Source: Botrytis cinerea B05.10 (Eukaryota > Ascomycota > Leotiomycetes > Helotiales > Sclerotiniaceae). Taken from it: 64,000 nucleotides of DNA. Each line of letters opens with the position of its first letter. Within the stretch, counting starts at the first letter, position 1. The DNA is taken from the NCBI RefSeq assembly GCF_000143535.2, contig NC_037314.1, positions 2,852,001 to 2,916,000 of the forward strand. Direction: 5' to 3'. The notes beneath the pieces were generated by a model that worked only from the letters and a program-made list of their open reading frames with translations, ran no database searches and was not told the DNA's origin. Both the position numbers and the translations under genes were made by a program. This document shows positions 1-10,512 of the stretch, one piece after another.

Positions 1-2897
1 TTGTACGCGAGTGTAGTTTGCGAACCACCATTATCAAGGAAGAATCCTGACGGGGTGACATTGGCGAAATTTTGATCAATGTAGCTGTTGAATTGTGGCA
101 ATGTATCGACTAGATGAGTATGGTTTTGAATTTCAGCTTGCGTAGGAAACAATCCGAACAATAGAGGTTCAAACAAAGAGGTAAGCACTTCTGTCGAAAA
201 TCTTGAGGACGGTCCGATAACAAGATCATACTTCCCAACGCTGAACAGATTTTCTGAATCAGAAATAGAAACTCTGTCGGTTGGAGTACAACCGGCACCA
301 TTATACCCTTTCAGGAAAAGAGTTACGAGACCAGCTGCAATGATCGGTACAAGCAGGGCTGCAATGTAAGGCAGGTAATTTCGTCGAAGAACAGTCAGTC
401 TTTTTCTGAATAAAACCCACGCTTGCCGAAAGAAACCAATATTTTGACCAGTATATAATTCCAACGCTTGACGCTCGTGCGTACCAACCATTGTGAGTTT
501 TGTGGCAGTATCCTTTTCCTTTCCAGATTGCTCATTATCAGATGATAAGTTTTGGATGAGGAGACTTTCATCACTTTCGGCACGAATCTCGTCGGCTAAT
601 TGTAAAAATACATCTTCAATCGTGGGTCCGGATAATTGATATTCTGTGATGTTGTCTTCTTCGAGGCGTTTAATAATCTGAGCGGCTTGCTTAGAGGTTG
701 GTGCTACAAAAGTCGTTTGACCAAATGACACGTGCTGCTTTATACCCTCAATCTGAGGAGGCTCCTTGTGTTCGTGACCAGTAGGAAGATTGATGCGATA
801 GCCGCCACCTAACTTCTCCTTTAATTCCACAGAAGAACCTTCCGCACGAAGTGTTCCTTTTGACAATATTGCGATCCGATCCGCGAGAAGGTCTGCCTCG
901 TCAAGGAAATGTGTCGTCAAAATAATGGTTCGTGAGCCTCTTTCGGCCAGAAGAATATCCCAAATCTTTCTTCTACTTAAAGGATCCAACCCACTACTTA
1001 CTTCGTCCACACAACATACCGAACTTCCACCAGTAAACATCATTCCTAATTGGAGTTTCCGCTTTTGACCGCCAGATAAAGTTTTAGATTTTGCGCCAAT
1101 CTTTCGGTCCAAGTCAATTGCTTTGATTAACTCCTTGAGAGCTGCTTTGCTGTCCCGCGGTCCTGTGGATTTGAGGCTATTGAAGATACGGATATGCTCC
1201 TCTACTGTAAGTTCATTCCATAGCACATTCTTCTGTGGAGCAATGCCCAATCCTCCTGTTCCATCAACTGTGATACTTCCACTGGTAACGGTATTCAATC
1301 CTGCAATAGCATCCAAGGTAGTACTCTTCCCCGATCCGTTAGCACCCAGAAGGACAAGAATTTGACCTTTACTAGCGGTCAAACTCAAATCGTTGACAGC
1401 GACGACAGTAGCTGTAGGAATCTTGGTAAACCCAGCCGTCTTCATTCGAAACCAATTAGGTCGGTAATGTTTTGTGAAATTTTCCAATCGGACGGTTTCC
1501 AATGTATTGGACCCAAGTGACTGTGCATGTTTTTCCGAGCCTTGGCCAACAACTGAACGACCCTTGGAGGTTGTTCCGAACAGGTAACGTTCGACCAAAG
1601 CCCCGAGGATTGGATAAACAAATATTTGAATGATCAAGAATACCCATAGGGCAATTCCTGGCAGTGACCATGGGTTGTTTGGTGCGGCTTGTACAAGGTT
1701 GGCGCCAATATTTTGCTTTTCAAATCGAGCCATGAAAATAAGGAAAAACACATAATTACATGGAGCAAAAAGTAAACTCAAAATCGCCACAGTTCCAGAA
1801 TTTGTCTTGTCTATGACTTGGGTAACGACACCAAGTAAGAGTGTGACGATTGCAAGAGTGATTCCACTGAGCTGGGCTTTCTTGAAAAAAGCAGCACCGA
1901 GGATGGAGAATGATGTTAAGGACAAGCCAGCCAGAACATGAAATATGATCACAATAGCCATGGAGGTTTGGGCAAAGACCCCTACTCCAAGAACCACACC
2001 CATGATGATCCATCCTGGTATGTAAATGATATCAAAGGCTAGATGATATGAAAGTATCCTAGCTACTTGAGGTTCCCATCTTCGTAGGTTCGGCATCATA
2101 GCTTCTAGGAGTTGTGACATGCCAAGTTCCCGCTCAGAAGCAATGAATCCAGTCAAGTGATATGTAACGCCAACCATACCAATCAAGAAAGCAACTCCAA
2201 GAATATTGATGATAGCGGTTTGATAATTTGTTCGAATTGCAGTCTCGCGTTGCTTCTGAGTCTGGCTAGTATATGGATATTCTTTGATGGTAGTGGGCAA
2301 CGCGTTCTGATCGATTGTTGTATTTCTCGAAGCAATTGCAAAATCAACGGCACGCTGCAGTGGCAAAAGAAAGAGTTCGGCATCGTTTGTATCTGTTGTG
2401 ACATCAATCTTCGTACCGAATGCGCCGTCTGCTCGCATGGTATAGTTCCATATTCCTCCTGTTCCTTCCGAGGGCGACGAATTGAAAACAATGGCACCAT
2501 AACAGGATGTTGCTCCCCTTAGACTACTTTTGCAGATATCCAATAGTTCAGCTTCAGTCGTCAAACGTTGCACCTTTGCCCCAGCAACTTCAGCCTGCGA
2601 AGTTAAATCAGCAATAACATCATCAATGTCTCCTCCTATTAAACCATTGTTAACAAATGCCAAAGTATCTCGTCCACCCGTCGCGTCTCGGAGCCCTTCT
2701 CCTAATGATCGAATGGTATGGCTAGAGCCAATCCCGTAAGTTGAAGGCGGTATGAATAAATTTCTGGCATAACTGAGAAATACGATTAAGGCCACTGGGA
2801 GGATAAAAGTGCGTATAGATGTGCTGAAGGCATGCCGATTGACCGTAATAAGGAGATTCTTTCCGGTCAAAGTTCGTACTTGGCGGAGCAATCCCAT
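1..2897 (-). CDS. ABCA-type ABC transporter, N-terminal 965 residues (3' end outside window)
   Basis: This would be an ATP-driven full-size transporter of the ABCA/ABC-A class, probably moving lipids or hydrophobic compounds across a membrane. The frame is open without introns from the ATG at 2895-2897 to the left edge. Residues about 20-40 form the first membrane helix. A long polar loop follows, then a cluster of helices around residues 240-430. The first nucleotide-binding domain has a Walker A GANGSGKST at residues 518-526, an LSGGQKRK signature near 609 and a Walker B ending in DE near 630. A second membrane half begins near residue 830 (RKRLTVLRRNY, then a helix). The TMD-NBD-TMD order with a large loop after the first helix is the ABCA layout rather than the ABCG/PDR layout. 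The second NBD must lie beyond the edge. The substrate cannot be told from sequence. Confidence 0.9.
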   Translation of the reverse strand, partial: MGLLRQVRTLTGKNLLITVNRHAFSTSIRTFILPVALIVFLSYARNLFIPPSTYGIGSSHTIRSLGEGLRDATGGRDTLAFVNNGLIGGDIDDVIADLTSQAEVAGAKVQRLTTEAELLDICKSSLRGATSCYGAIVFNSSPSEGTGGIWNYTMRADGAFGTKIDVTTDTNDAELFLLPLQRAVDFAIASRNTTIDQNALPTTIKEYPYTSQTQKQRETAIRTNYQTAIINILGVAFLIGMVGVTYHLTGFIASERELGMSQLLEAMMPNLRRWEPQVARILSYHLAFDIIYIPGWIIMGVVLGVGVFAQTSMAIVIIFHVLAGLSLTSFSILGAAFFKKAQLSGITLAIVTLLLGVVTQVIDKTNSGTVAILSLLFAPCNYVFFLIFMARFEKQNIGANLVQAAPNNPWSLPGIALWVFLIIQIFVYPILGALVERYLFGTTSKGRSVVGQGSEKHAQSLGSNTLETVRLENFTKHYRPNWFRMKTAGFTKIPTATVVAVNDLSLTASKGQILVLLGANGSGKSTTLDAIAGLNTVTSGSITVDGTGGLGIAPQKNVLWNELTVEEHIRIFNSLKSTGPRDSKAALKELIKAIDLDRKIGAKSKTLSGGQKRKLQLGMMFTGGSSVCCVDEVSSGLDPLSRRKIWDILLAERGSRTIILTTHFLDEADLLADRIAILSKGTLRAEGSSVELKEKLGGGYRINLPTGHEHKEPPQIEGIKQHVSFGQTTFVAPTSKQAAQIIKRLEEDNITEYQLSGPTIEDVFLQLADEIRAESDESLLIQNLSSDNEQSGKEKDTATKLTMVGTHERQALELYTGQNIGFFRQAWVLFRKRLTVLRRNYLPYIAALLVPIIAAGLVTLFLKGYNGAGCTPTDRVSISDSENLFSVGKYDLVIGPSSRFSTEVLTSLFEPLLFGLFPTQAEIQNHTHLVDTLPQFNSYIDQNFANVTPSGFFLDNGGSQTTLAY

Positions 2898-5800
2898 GGT
2901 AGCGACCGAGGCCTTTTCTTTGAGGAATTAGATAGATATATTCGAGCGCATGCCTGTCTGTGTATGACGATCGTCGCAGACGTATATTGAGCTTGAACTG
3001 TATTATATTAAGGGTAATGGTCGGGCAAGTCGACTTTATATCATCACTGACAAAAGATTGCAGGCGTTCTCGTGCTGTGTGATCAATCGTCGTGTCAAGG
3101 CCAAGGGGTCCAAGAGGCCAAGAATGAAAGAAAGAAGGCTGTGTTGAATGGGATGCAGGCAAATATCACGGCTAAAGGTAGACACGATGACGATTAGATA
3201 TTAATGAATGAATTTGTGATAGATGTACTTGTAGTTGAATTCTGATGCAGAATGTAAACACCGAAAGGAATGCAAAATGGCTATGTACAGAGAGATAGAT
3301 CCAAGCAAGAAGAGAAGAAGAGTAGAAGAGGCATTAGACAGATAGACAGATAGACACAGGCATGTAGAGTAGACCAGGTAGACCAGGCCATGTCGATATA
3401 TGAAGAACCGAAACAGACTACGAAACAGGATCTCCATCGAATCTGCGCATAAGAAAATTCCCATAGCGATGTTGAAAGCCTCAGTCACAGATATGACAAA
3501 TGCAAATATCCTTCCAAACGAAGGGGCATGCGAATGCGGCAAAATTCCAACGCGGGATAGTTAGTGAAAATGGAACATTGCCCAGAGACACCTGCAAGCC
3601 ACCTGAGCAGGTTGTAGTTGTAATTGTAATTACCCAGTTTGGAAGATTAAATAAAAAATGGGAGGGAAAAAAGACGTGGAAATTATTATTGTCCAATCAG
3701 ATACCTAGATAGATGCTAATCCTTCTAACCGATCACGTGTCATTATCCATGCTAACGGTGTTCGGTACCTCGGCACACCGGCGCGGCCTAACGACAATGC
3801 CGTCTGCCACAACACGTCGATGCAAGCCACAGAGGCACTTCAAGGCTAATGATTATCAGCCACATAGAGTCCACCGGTGGTCGAGCTCTGCATTCCACAT
3901 CCTGCATCAACATCACCGTCGTTTCCCAGCAACCTCGTAGAATCACCAATGCCTACATTGAAGGTATTGGATTCGAAGAGATTGAGTTTCTGTGAGGCTT
4001 TGTTGCTCTGACTTTCTTCCTGAAATAGCACAGGCTTCATGCTAATACAATAGTCTCTACCTCAGACCATGCGATATCATGATCAGTAGTGCTGGTACCC
4101 GTCAATCCTTTTATCTCGTCTTTCTGCTTTGCTCATTGCCATATCTTGAAGTCCGGAATGTCTGCTTCCATTGAAGCATCTGGCGAGTTTGCCTGATCAT
4201 TGTTTAGTGCCGGATTGATCAATGTATCAAATCGTGATGAGAAAGTCAAACTCTTTACCTTTCCTATGTTTGACAAGGTTGTTGAGAAGAGGAAAATCTC
4301 TCCTTTCTCGGTGATTTTATCGAAACTTCTCGGGCTGTTTTTTTGAGGTGGAAGCCCCTATAATCTGTGGGACACCAAGCTTCCTGATGCTAAAAGTTTT
4401 TGATGTCTTGTTTCTATTGTGATCTACACAAACAAAATAGAAGATGTGTGCATTCCAGATTCCAAATGTTCAATATTCAGCCCTATGTAAGGCAGACCAC
4501 ACTTATATCATGTTTAATGGGATGCACTCTGATCTTCATTCTTTGCCTTTTAAGATCTCATTGTCATCGTTTTCGTATATTTTCAAGAGACCTTCCATAA
4601 TTTCCTATGTAGGAAGAGTGAAGCTGTAACTCTTCGCTTTCAATTATCCTATCAATTGGTTCGAAGAGCATTCGAATATATTCCTACAGATTGAATTTAA
4701 AGCTAAACCCCTATCACCATCACTGAACAATTATCATTGCGTCAATTACTTTTTCATGCCCGATCAATCCGCACTACAAACTCTTTATTATTCCCCACCT
4801 CGAGAATAATTCTCGTGCGGCAAGCCAACAAGAAGCAACCACATCTCCCTTTACGCATGCCGCCGTGTACATACACACTTCGAAAAGTGATATGGACGTC
4901 CAGAACTCAGGCATAGTCCTGATTTCTTGGATGGTTACCAAACATTGAAAATATTCATCCCTAGCATTCTGAGTTAGTAACTGATTGATGGCTGCTACCT
5001 CCTCTATGAGTTGTCTCTGAGATTTCTGTTCCACGAATGACTGGGAGGTACAAAACCACGCTTGGTTACTCACTGCGTTTCAACTCATTTACTCGAAATG
5101 GCAATAGCTGGATTCCGTCGATGACTCTGTTCTCTACCCACATTGTAATATTCACTTAGTATGGAGTCCATGCTTTGTGAAACTGACTTCCGGAATGACT
5201 ACTATCAGGGAATAGATAGCTAATGAATCTATTACCTGACTGGTAAAGTCTTATATGACTCCGATACCTACCCCTTATCACATTTCGAATCATCATTTCA
5301 ATATATCAGTCACCAAGTAATTTCATTGTCCGTTCAAATCATGCCACTCATTGAATATTTGTTTTCTTCCACCCATTTGACCTTGTGAATGATAGTCATG
5401 TTGGAATCTAATTACCACTATGACACAACAGAAGACCGATTAACGACATAAAGATAGTCATATGAGTTCATAACATACTAATCAGTATTCTGAATCATCA
5501 GAAATCAGGGTTAAGTGATTGAAATCCCTCAAATGACTCCATTGTCTTTCTGAATCATGCGACTCATAAAATCCATAGCATAAATCATATATTTGATATC
5601 GAAATGACTACCAAATAGTGATTAATTTTGAATGTTGATGCCTTGAGAACCTCACCAATTGTGCTCAAATAGGTCAGGTTTCCTCCTTTGCTTCAACCTT
5701 TTCTTCTTTTCTTTTCATCAACCAAGAACATCTCGATCACGAAACCTACTTTCACTAAAGAATCAAACTTTACGTATTCCGAACACAAAGTACCTCACCG

Positions 5801-5987
5801 TCTACCTACTTTCAGACACCTTCATCAATCCATATCTACCCACTCTCCACTTGCGCATACCGATATCTGCATACCTCGATCCACGTTTCTACCAACTCAT
5901 TGAACGAACTCAGCATACATCTTATTACCCCTCATCGTTAAGACATAAAACCTATTTCAAGACAACTTGCTCCCTCTAAAATATAAC
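2898..5987. other. Long intergenic region, no convincing gene
   Basis: About 3.1 kb lies between the ABCA start and the next small gene. The first 500 bases hold purine-rich GATA/GACA simple repeats (around 3285-3360), which may belong to the transporter promoter or leader. Open frames here are short and lack codon structure. One minus-strand frame at 4774-5073 reads as helical protein, but it opens from GTG and has no credible upstream exon, so I do not call it a gene. 5122-5609 is rich in TGACT half-sites (separate entry). 5660-5985 is pyrimidine-rich and looks like the promoter and leader of the gene at 5988. Confidence 0.6.
5122..5609. promoter_or_regulatory. Cluster of ten TGACT/AGTCA half-sites
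   Basis: TGACT or its complement occurs at 5122, 5184, 5196, 5237, 5256, 5308, 5394, 5456, 5534 and 5605. That is ten copies in 488 bases where about one is expected by chance. GAATCAT also occurs three times. TGACT is the half-site of bZIP factors of the Gcn4/CPC-1 and AP-1 type (TGASTCA). The cluster lies 380-870 bases upstream of the small gene at 5988. It may be an operator array or the remains of a decayed repeat; the binding factor is inference. Confidence 0.4.
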
Positions 5988-6314
5988 ATGTCAAACCAGT
6001 ATGACCGAAATGGAAATGCAATTGATCGACAAGATTACCATAGATTTGAAGAGATGGACAAAAGCGTCCGCTTCGATCCTAAAGCCAGACACAAAGACAT
6101 CAGATCTGGCAGGTTCCCTGACCAGATTAACAGAGATATGACACACGCAGATCAAGAGAGGGAACGCCAAATCCAGGCGCAACAAGAGAGGTCTCAACGG
6201 GAACAGGATTATGCACGAACACACCAAGCAGGCGGTAGTTCCAGTGCTGATGGAAAGGGAAAGGGGGTCAAAAGGGCTTACGACCCTGTGAGGGACCCCG
6301 AGAACAGACGATAG
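5988..6314 (+). CDS. Small charged hypothetical protein (108 aa)
   Basis: I do not recognise a family. The ATG at 5988 follows a pyrimidine-rich leader and sits in a good context (ATAACATGTC). An upstream in-frame TTG at 5967 is not a likely start. The product is strongly hydrophilic, with many Asp, Arg, Gln and Glu residues. There is a probable helix in the middle (ADQERERQIQAQQERSQREQ, about residues 52-71), then a Gly/Ser stretch and a basic tail. It has no signal peptide, no membrane helix and no cysteine. Such composition suits an intrinsically disordered, possibly stress-related cytoplasmic or nuclear protein, but no function can be assigned. Single exon. Confidence 0.6.
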   Translation: MSNQYDRNGNAIDRQDYHRFEEMDKSVRFDPKARHKDIRSGRFPDQINRDMTHADQERERQIQAQQERSQREQDYARTHQAGGSSSADGKGKGVKRAYDPVRDPENRR

Positions 6315-7136
6315 ACCTCTGTGCGCTGTTGAAACTGGGAATCCTAGTGACAACGACATCGGCCATTCCGGCGGCAATAAAGAAATTCGTGCCTTGGAAG
6401 AGTTCTCACTTGTATAACATAAAATTTCCTTAACATTGACGCAAGGCTTCATTCACATTCTTTCTCATACGGTTGGGTCTCAGCAAGATAGAACACAGGA
6501 ATAGACTTGCATGTTTTCGGGGGGAGGGGGACCTAAGGAATTCTAGGCGCAATCGGAGTTCCACAGAGAGGAATCAAAAAGGAGTAATCAAAATAGGCGA
6601 TTTGCGACCGTTACACTCATTGTATTTTCAAATCGTCGGTTTTTTGGCATTCGTTACAGTAGCTTGACCTTTTATAGCTTCCAATACTACGAATTGGTTT
6701 TAAATTTGCACTTTTGATATTTTATCATGATTCATGTACGACGTCCTCGATAATGTTTCAACCATTGAGATTTTATTCTATCTGAACCCGTTTTATACTC
6801 CAATCTTCTACCACCACAGGTCATCAGGTCATGGCCTTCTCACATCCACAGCAGCATCATACATTGAAAGCTCAAATTACATCGATGTCCAACCCAGAGC
6901 ATATACCATCTTTCTTATAGTGTGTTAATGCAACTGGACTTCAAGACTATTGGCTAGAATCTTCACGCCACAGCTATACTTATAGGGATTCAAGGTTCGC
7001 TTCAGTAATTGTTTAACGCTACATATATGTCTACTTCCAGTCAGGTAACAAAAATGAACATTTATCCATTCATCACAAACTTAACACCAGGCAGGTACAC
7101 ATTTCTTTTCAGAACTCCTAAACGATGCCCCTATAA
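6315..7136. other. Intergenic, nothing recognised
   Basis: AT-rich DNA between two genes whose 3' ends face each other (the small gene on plus, the glycosyltransferase-like gene on minus). It presumably holds both 3' untranslated regions and polyadenylation signals. No coding frame or repeat stands out. Confidence 0.5.
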
Positions 7137-8474
7137 TCAAGGCCACAAACAAGCTGCATACTCCGGATGTCCACCCGTCTCCCCAAACACCGTACTCAAC
7201 GCATCGCTCAATAACTCCGATCCATCCAAGTAGTCTCCATTGTTCTCCAAAAATTGATGTCTTTGTAACGCGATATTCCATGTGAAACTCGAATGACCTA
7301 TTCCCACGAATCTCGAACTTTTCGTCATAACAAGAAAATCTACTATCGCTTGTTGATCCCATGATAATCTGCTCAATGATTCCCTATCCTTAGCATCGAG
7401 TAGCATCCATTTTGTGGTAACATTGTATGCAGCTGCGTCTCGCGCAAGCCGGGCAGTTTCGCTTTTGTTGCCTGATGCTACATAAACTAAGGTGAGGTTT
7501 GTGGAGGCTAATTTCTTCAGGTATTGTATCGATTGGGCTTCGTAACGTTGATAAAACCAATCCTCAGCTGACCAATTTTTCATAGCATCTATCTCCGTCC
7601 TGAGATGTGCACCGAAAAATGTATCAGGAAGAAACGGCTGCGAAAGATCCCTAGACATATTGTATGTTGATAGCATATTCTGCAAAACAGTAGTAGCAAG
7701 AACCCTCAAATTTTCGCTGAATCTCAATATCCCACCAAAAGAAAGTGCGAATTCCTCCCCGTCAGAATATATGGGATATTGCAAATACGATCTCCCAAGC
7801 TCAACCGTTACTGGCATATTCATCGTCCCATTCGTTGCAAAATAATAATATCCATCCAACCACCCCTCAAACAATTCTCTCCAATTTTCCGGGTGTTCTA
7901 AGCCTGTTTTCGGAATCGGAGAAGAGTATAAACTTTCTGGTAATAGTGTGATAGAACCTCTTCCCTCGTTTGAGTTCGGTACGTCATCTATGTATCCGTA
8001 TATGTTCATTTGCGGACAAGAATATCTGAGCGAATCGACAAAATGAAAATAGTCAAACATGTAGGCCATGCTAACTCTTTCACCCGTTCGAATCTGCGAG
8101 ATATCTTTCGGGTTTCGAAGAATAATTCGAGGGATGACTAGACCAGCGCCCGCAGATATGGAATATCGTACACAGTTAAGTATCGAGTTACGTATGTGTC
8201 CAACCCCGCCGATGGAATTATCGCATGTAAATATGACTTTGTCAGAATTCCATTCCGTCTTCTCGCATAAATTTCGAAGTGCTGCGGAATCAAGACGAAG
8301 GAAATTGAAAACATCTTCGATCTCTTTGGAAGAACGAAGCTTTGAGTTTTTCCCCAGGACAATATGAAGTTGGGGATCATAAGAACTGACGAAGAAGATA
8401 TAGAGCCAAATTGAGAATATAAGAAGAATGGCCAGAGAGAAATTCCTGACGATGCATCTTGTAACCATTTGCAT
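7137..8474 (-). CDS. Type II membrane protein, O-fucosyltransferase-like glycosyltransferase fold
   Basis: The 445-residue single-exon product has a short cytoplasmic tail, one membrane anchor at about residues 12-29 and a lumenal domain with several N-glycosylation sequons. Two features recall the GT-B fucosyltransferase superfamily (GT23/GT65/GT68). One is a glycine-rich loop with nearby basic residue, GGVGHIRNSILN, at 89-100. The other is GAHLRTEID at 288-296, comparable to the sugar-nucleotide-binding HxR motif. A conserved C-terminal block includes WDQQAIVDFLVM followed by GIGHSSFTWN. The likely role is modification of secreted or wall glycans in the Golgi. Donor sugar and acceptor are unknown, and the family assignment rests on motif resemblance only. 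The start ATG at 8472-8474 is followed by a second ATG two codons on. Confidence 0.65.
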   Translation of the reverse strand: MQMVTRCIVRNFSLAILLIFSIWLYIFFVSSYDPQLHIVLGKNSKLRSSKEIEDVFNFLRLDSAALRNLCEKTEWNSDKVIFTCDNSIGGVGHIRNSILNCVRYSISAGAGLVIPRIILRNPKDISQIRTGERVSMAYMFDYFHFVDSLRYSCPQMNIYGYIDDVPNSNEGRGSITLLPESLYSSPIPKTGLEHPENWRELFEGWLDGYYYFATNGTMNMPVTVELGRSYLQYPIYSDGEEFALSFGGILRFSENLRVLATTVLQNMLSTYNMSRDLSQPFLPDTFFGAHLRTEIDAMKNWSAEDWFYQRYEAQSIQYLKKLASTNLTLVYVASGNKSETARLARDAAAYNVTTKWMLLDAKDRESLSRLSWDQQAIVDFLVMTKSSRFVGIGHSSFTWNIALQRHQFLENNGDYLDGSELLSDALSTVFGETGGHPEYAACLWP

Positions 8475-10512
8475 GATTACAATATCTTTTGGAATACTTG
8501 AGGACTAAAGATGGTTGAAGAGGAAGAGAAAGGATCCATAGCTACTTTATTGTTTTGGGATACCATATCGTCACTTCCGATCCCCAACTTCAGTCCGGTC
8601 ATTGATGAGTATCGTTCCTTCCCGATGTCAACTACAGATACCGGGCAAGCTCGTTGTACTCTGTGTCTACCCCGAGGACAGAAAACAGAATACAGGTTCT
8701 CTATTATATCAATATTTTTTTGAAAGGGTTTGATGCCCCTACTTAGCAGAGCAGGGCTGAATCTCACGGTGGGGTTAAAGAGCGTCATACTATTGAACTT
8801 CTGTAATTTGATATCTTGGGAGAGAGAGAGAATGTGTTCAAATGAAGCTTGGTAATGGATTGCAGGTTGGCGAGGAGAAACAGAAATCAAGAACACCGCT
8901 TAAGGATTTCAATTTTCCAATCATATTACTAATATTGTTCTCACGGGATCTCAGCAACTCAAGTGCGTTAATATCATCGACTGCTTGGGACCATCGAATG
9001 GAAAGGTGACTGGTTCTGTGATACTGGACATGTGTCAGAATACATTCAAGAAGTACAGAGCAGAGAAGAAACTGAACCTTCGTCCATGGCAGACGCTCCG
9101 CGTATGGGAAACAACGTATCATTTTCGATCAAAGATTGACAAAATGGTCGTTGCATAGTGCGGAAATTCGGACTTTGAAAAAGTTCCAGTAAAGTAGTCC
9201 GAAGTATCACTGTCTAGCGGGCTGGTAAAACTATGATTGAAGATACTTATAATTCAACACTTCATAAGCATATAAATTTGTATTTGAACGAAGAAAATAC
9301 GAAGTGTACAATGGACTTGAAACCCCGTAAATGTTTTACATGAATTTGTAAATTTAACCATTGATCGCTTGACTTGATGTCCATTATTGGAATGGATACA
9401 TTTTTTGTGTCCGGACTTTTTTGCTTTTTCGTACTGCTGACGCCACGCTACTACATCAGATTTGACCCCTCTCCAACCGCGAAGATGGAATTCTGAGCAA
9501 ATCGAACTACTCGGCCACTCAAAAGCATGATAAGTTGGGTTACGTATGATGAATAATTTCCACCCGTGTATGATCATTTCGAGCAAAATACTTGCAGGTG
9601 CGAGAAGCCCCGGACAGTAAACCCCCACACACAAGTGGGAAATTCCCGAGCCTCAACTCTTAGAACTCAAACCTAGTGACATTTCCAAGAACATTGCTAA
9701 CGTCGAGCTACTCCTACCCCTCCACGTGTCGTGTCAACTCAAGATAATCCACTTGCGTACTGCAAATCATTCTTTTTTGAACCTCAATGCTGGCACTTTG
9801 TACCGGGCCGGTGGGACCCCGACCATTATTGAGCCAAATGCAAGGATTCGCCAAAGTATTGATTGCACCTCTTCCAAAGCATTGGCCAATTACATACCAG
9901 ATGAATGCAATATTTTCAATATAAATTCATCAGGAGAGTCAATAGCAAAACTCTATATAGGTATGCATCAATCGCACTACCCTTTGACAGAAGACATGGG
10001 TAGAGAAATGCCTCCACAAATATGGGGTAAAGAGGGATGTCCCCGATCCAGTCTGGAGCGCTTTGAGATCTAGCAGCATGATTTCCATCATCCGAAAAGC
10101 CATTTACCCACATACAGATCCTCCCGCAGCTACCGTTAGCTTCTGGAGCTAGCTTAGGAGAGAAGGCCAAGAAAACTTCTAGGACTTTTGGTGGGGGTGA
10201 AGTTTTACGGCAGTTACGGACTTTATTTTTTCCCCCTGGATTTATATGGGGATGCTGGACTATAAAGCCACTGTCAGTGGTAGGTGTGTTACGCGTCTGT
10301 TCTGGAGATGTAATATTACATGGATGATATGGGTTGCAGATAAGATTTATGCAGTGAGGGAAAAGCCCGTCTGGGGTCATGATATCTGCTGATGCCCTTG
10401 GTATGTTATGTTTGTGGTATATAAACACTCCAATTTACCACACCACCTATCTCATTGCTCTCATCATCTAACAGCGAGTTCACTCACTATTACAATTAAA
10501 CCCCCATAAACA
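8475..10512. other. Divergent promoter region between the glycosyltransferase-like gene and the dioxygenase
   Basis: About 2 kb separates two divergently transcribed genes. Several short open frames exist on both strands (for example 8477-8896 and 9254-9634, both minus), but none has recognisable domains, a convincing start or codon periodicity. I read the stretch as two promoters and leaders. A TATA-like element lies near the right end (separate entry). Confidence 0.5.
10418..10425 (+). promoter_or_regulatory. TATA box candidate for the dioxygenase gene
   Basis: TATATAAA lies 88 bases before the ATG at 10513. A CT-rich stretch with likely transcription starts follows. The position and perfect consensus support an inducible promoter for the cleavage dioxygenase. 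Confidence 0.5.

Noticed and set aside
4774..5073. Minus-strand open frame of 99 codons with helical-looking protein
   Set aside because: It opens with GTG. The possible upstream splice would give an intron of only 33 nt, and no partner exon or domain is seen.
5659..5979. Plus-strand frame of 106 codons before the small charged gene
   Set aside because: The sequence is a pyrimidine-rich leader. The translation is low-complexity with no domain, and the downstream ATG at 5988 has a better product.
8477..8896. Minus-strand frame of 139 codons directly upstream of the glycosyltransferase-like gene
   Set aside because: It ends two bases before the next start, has no domain and no codon bias, and most likely is promoter or leader DNA.
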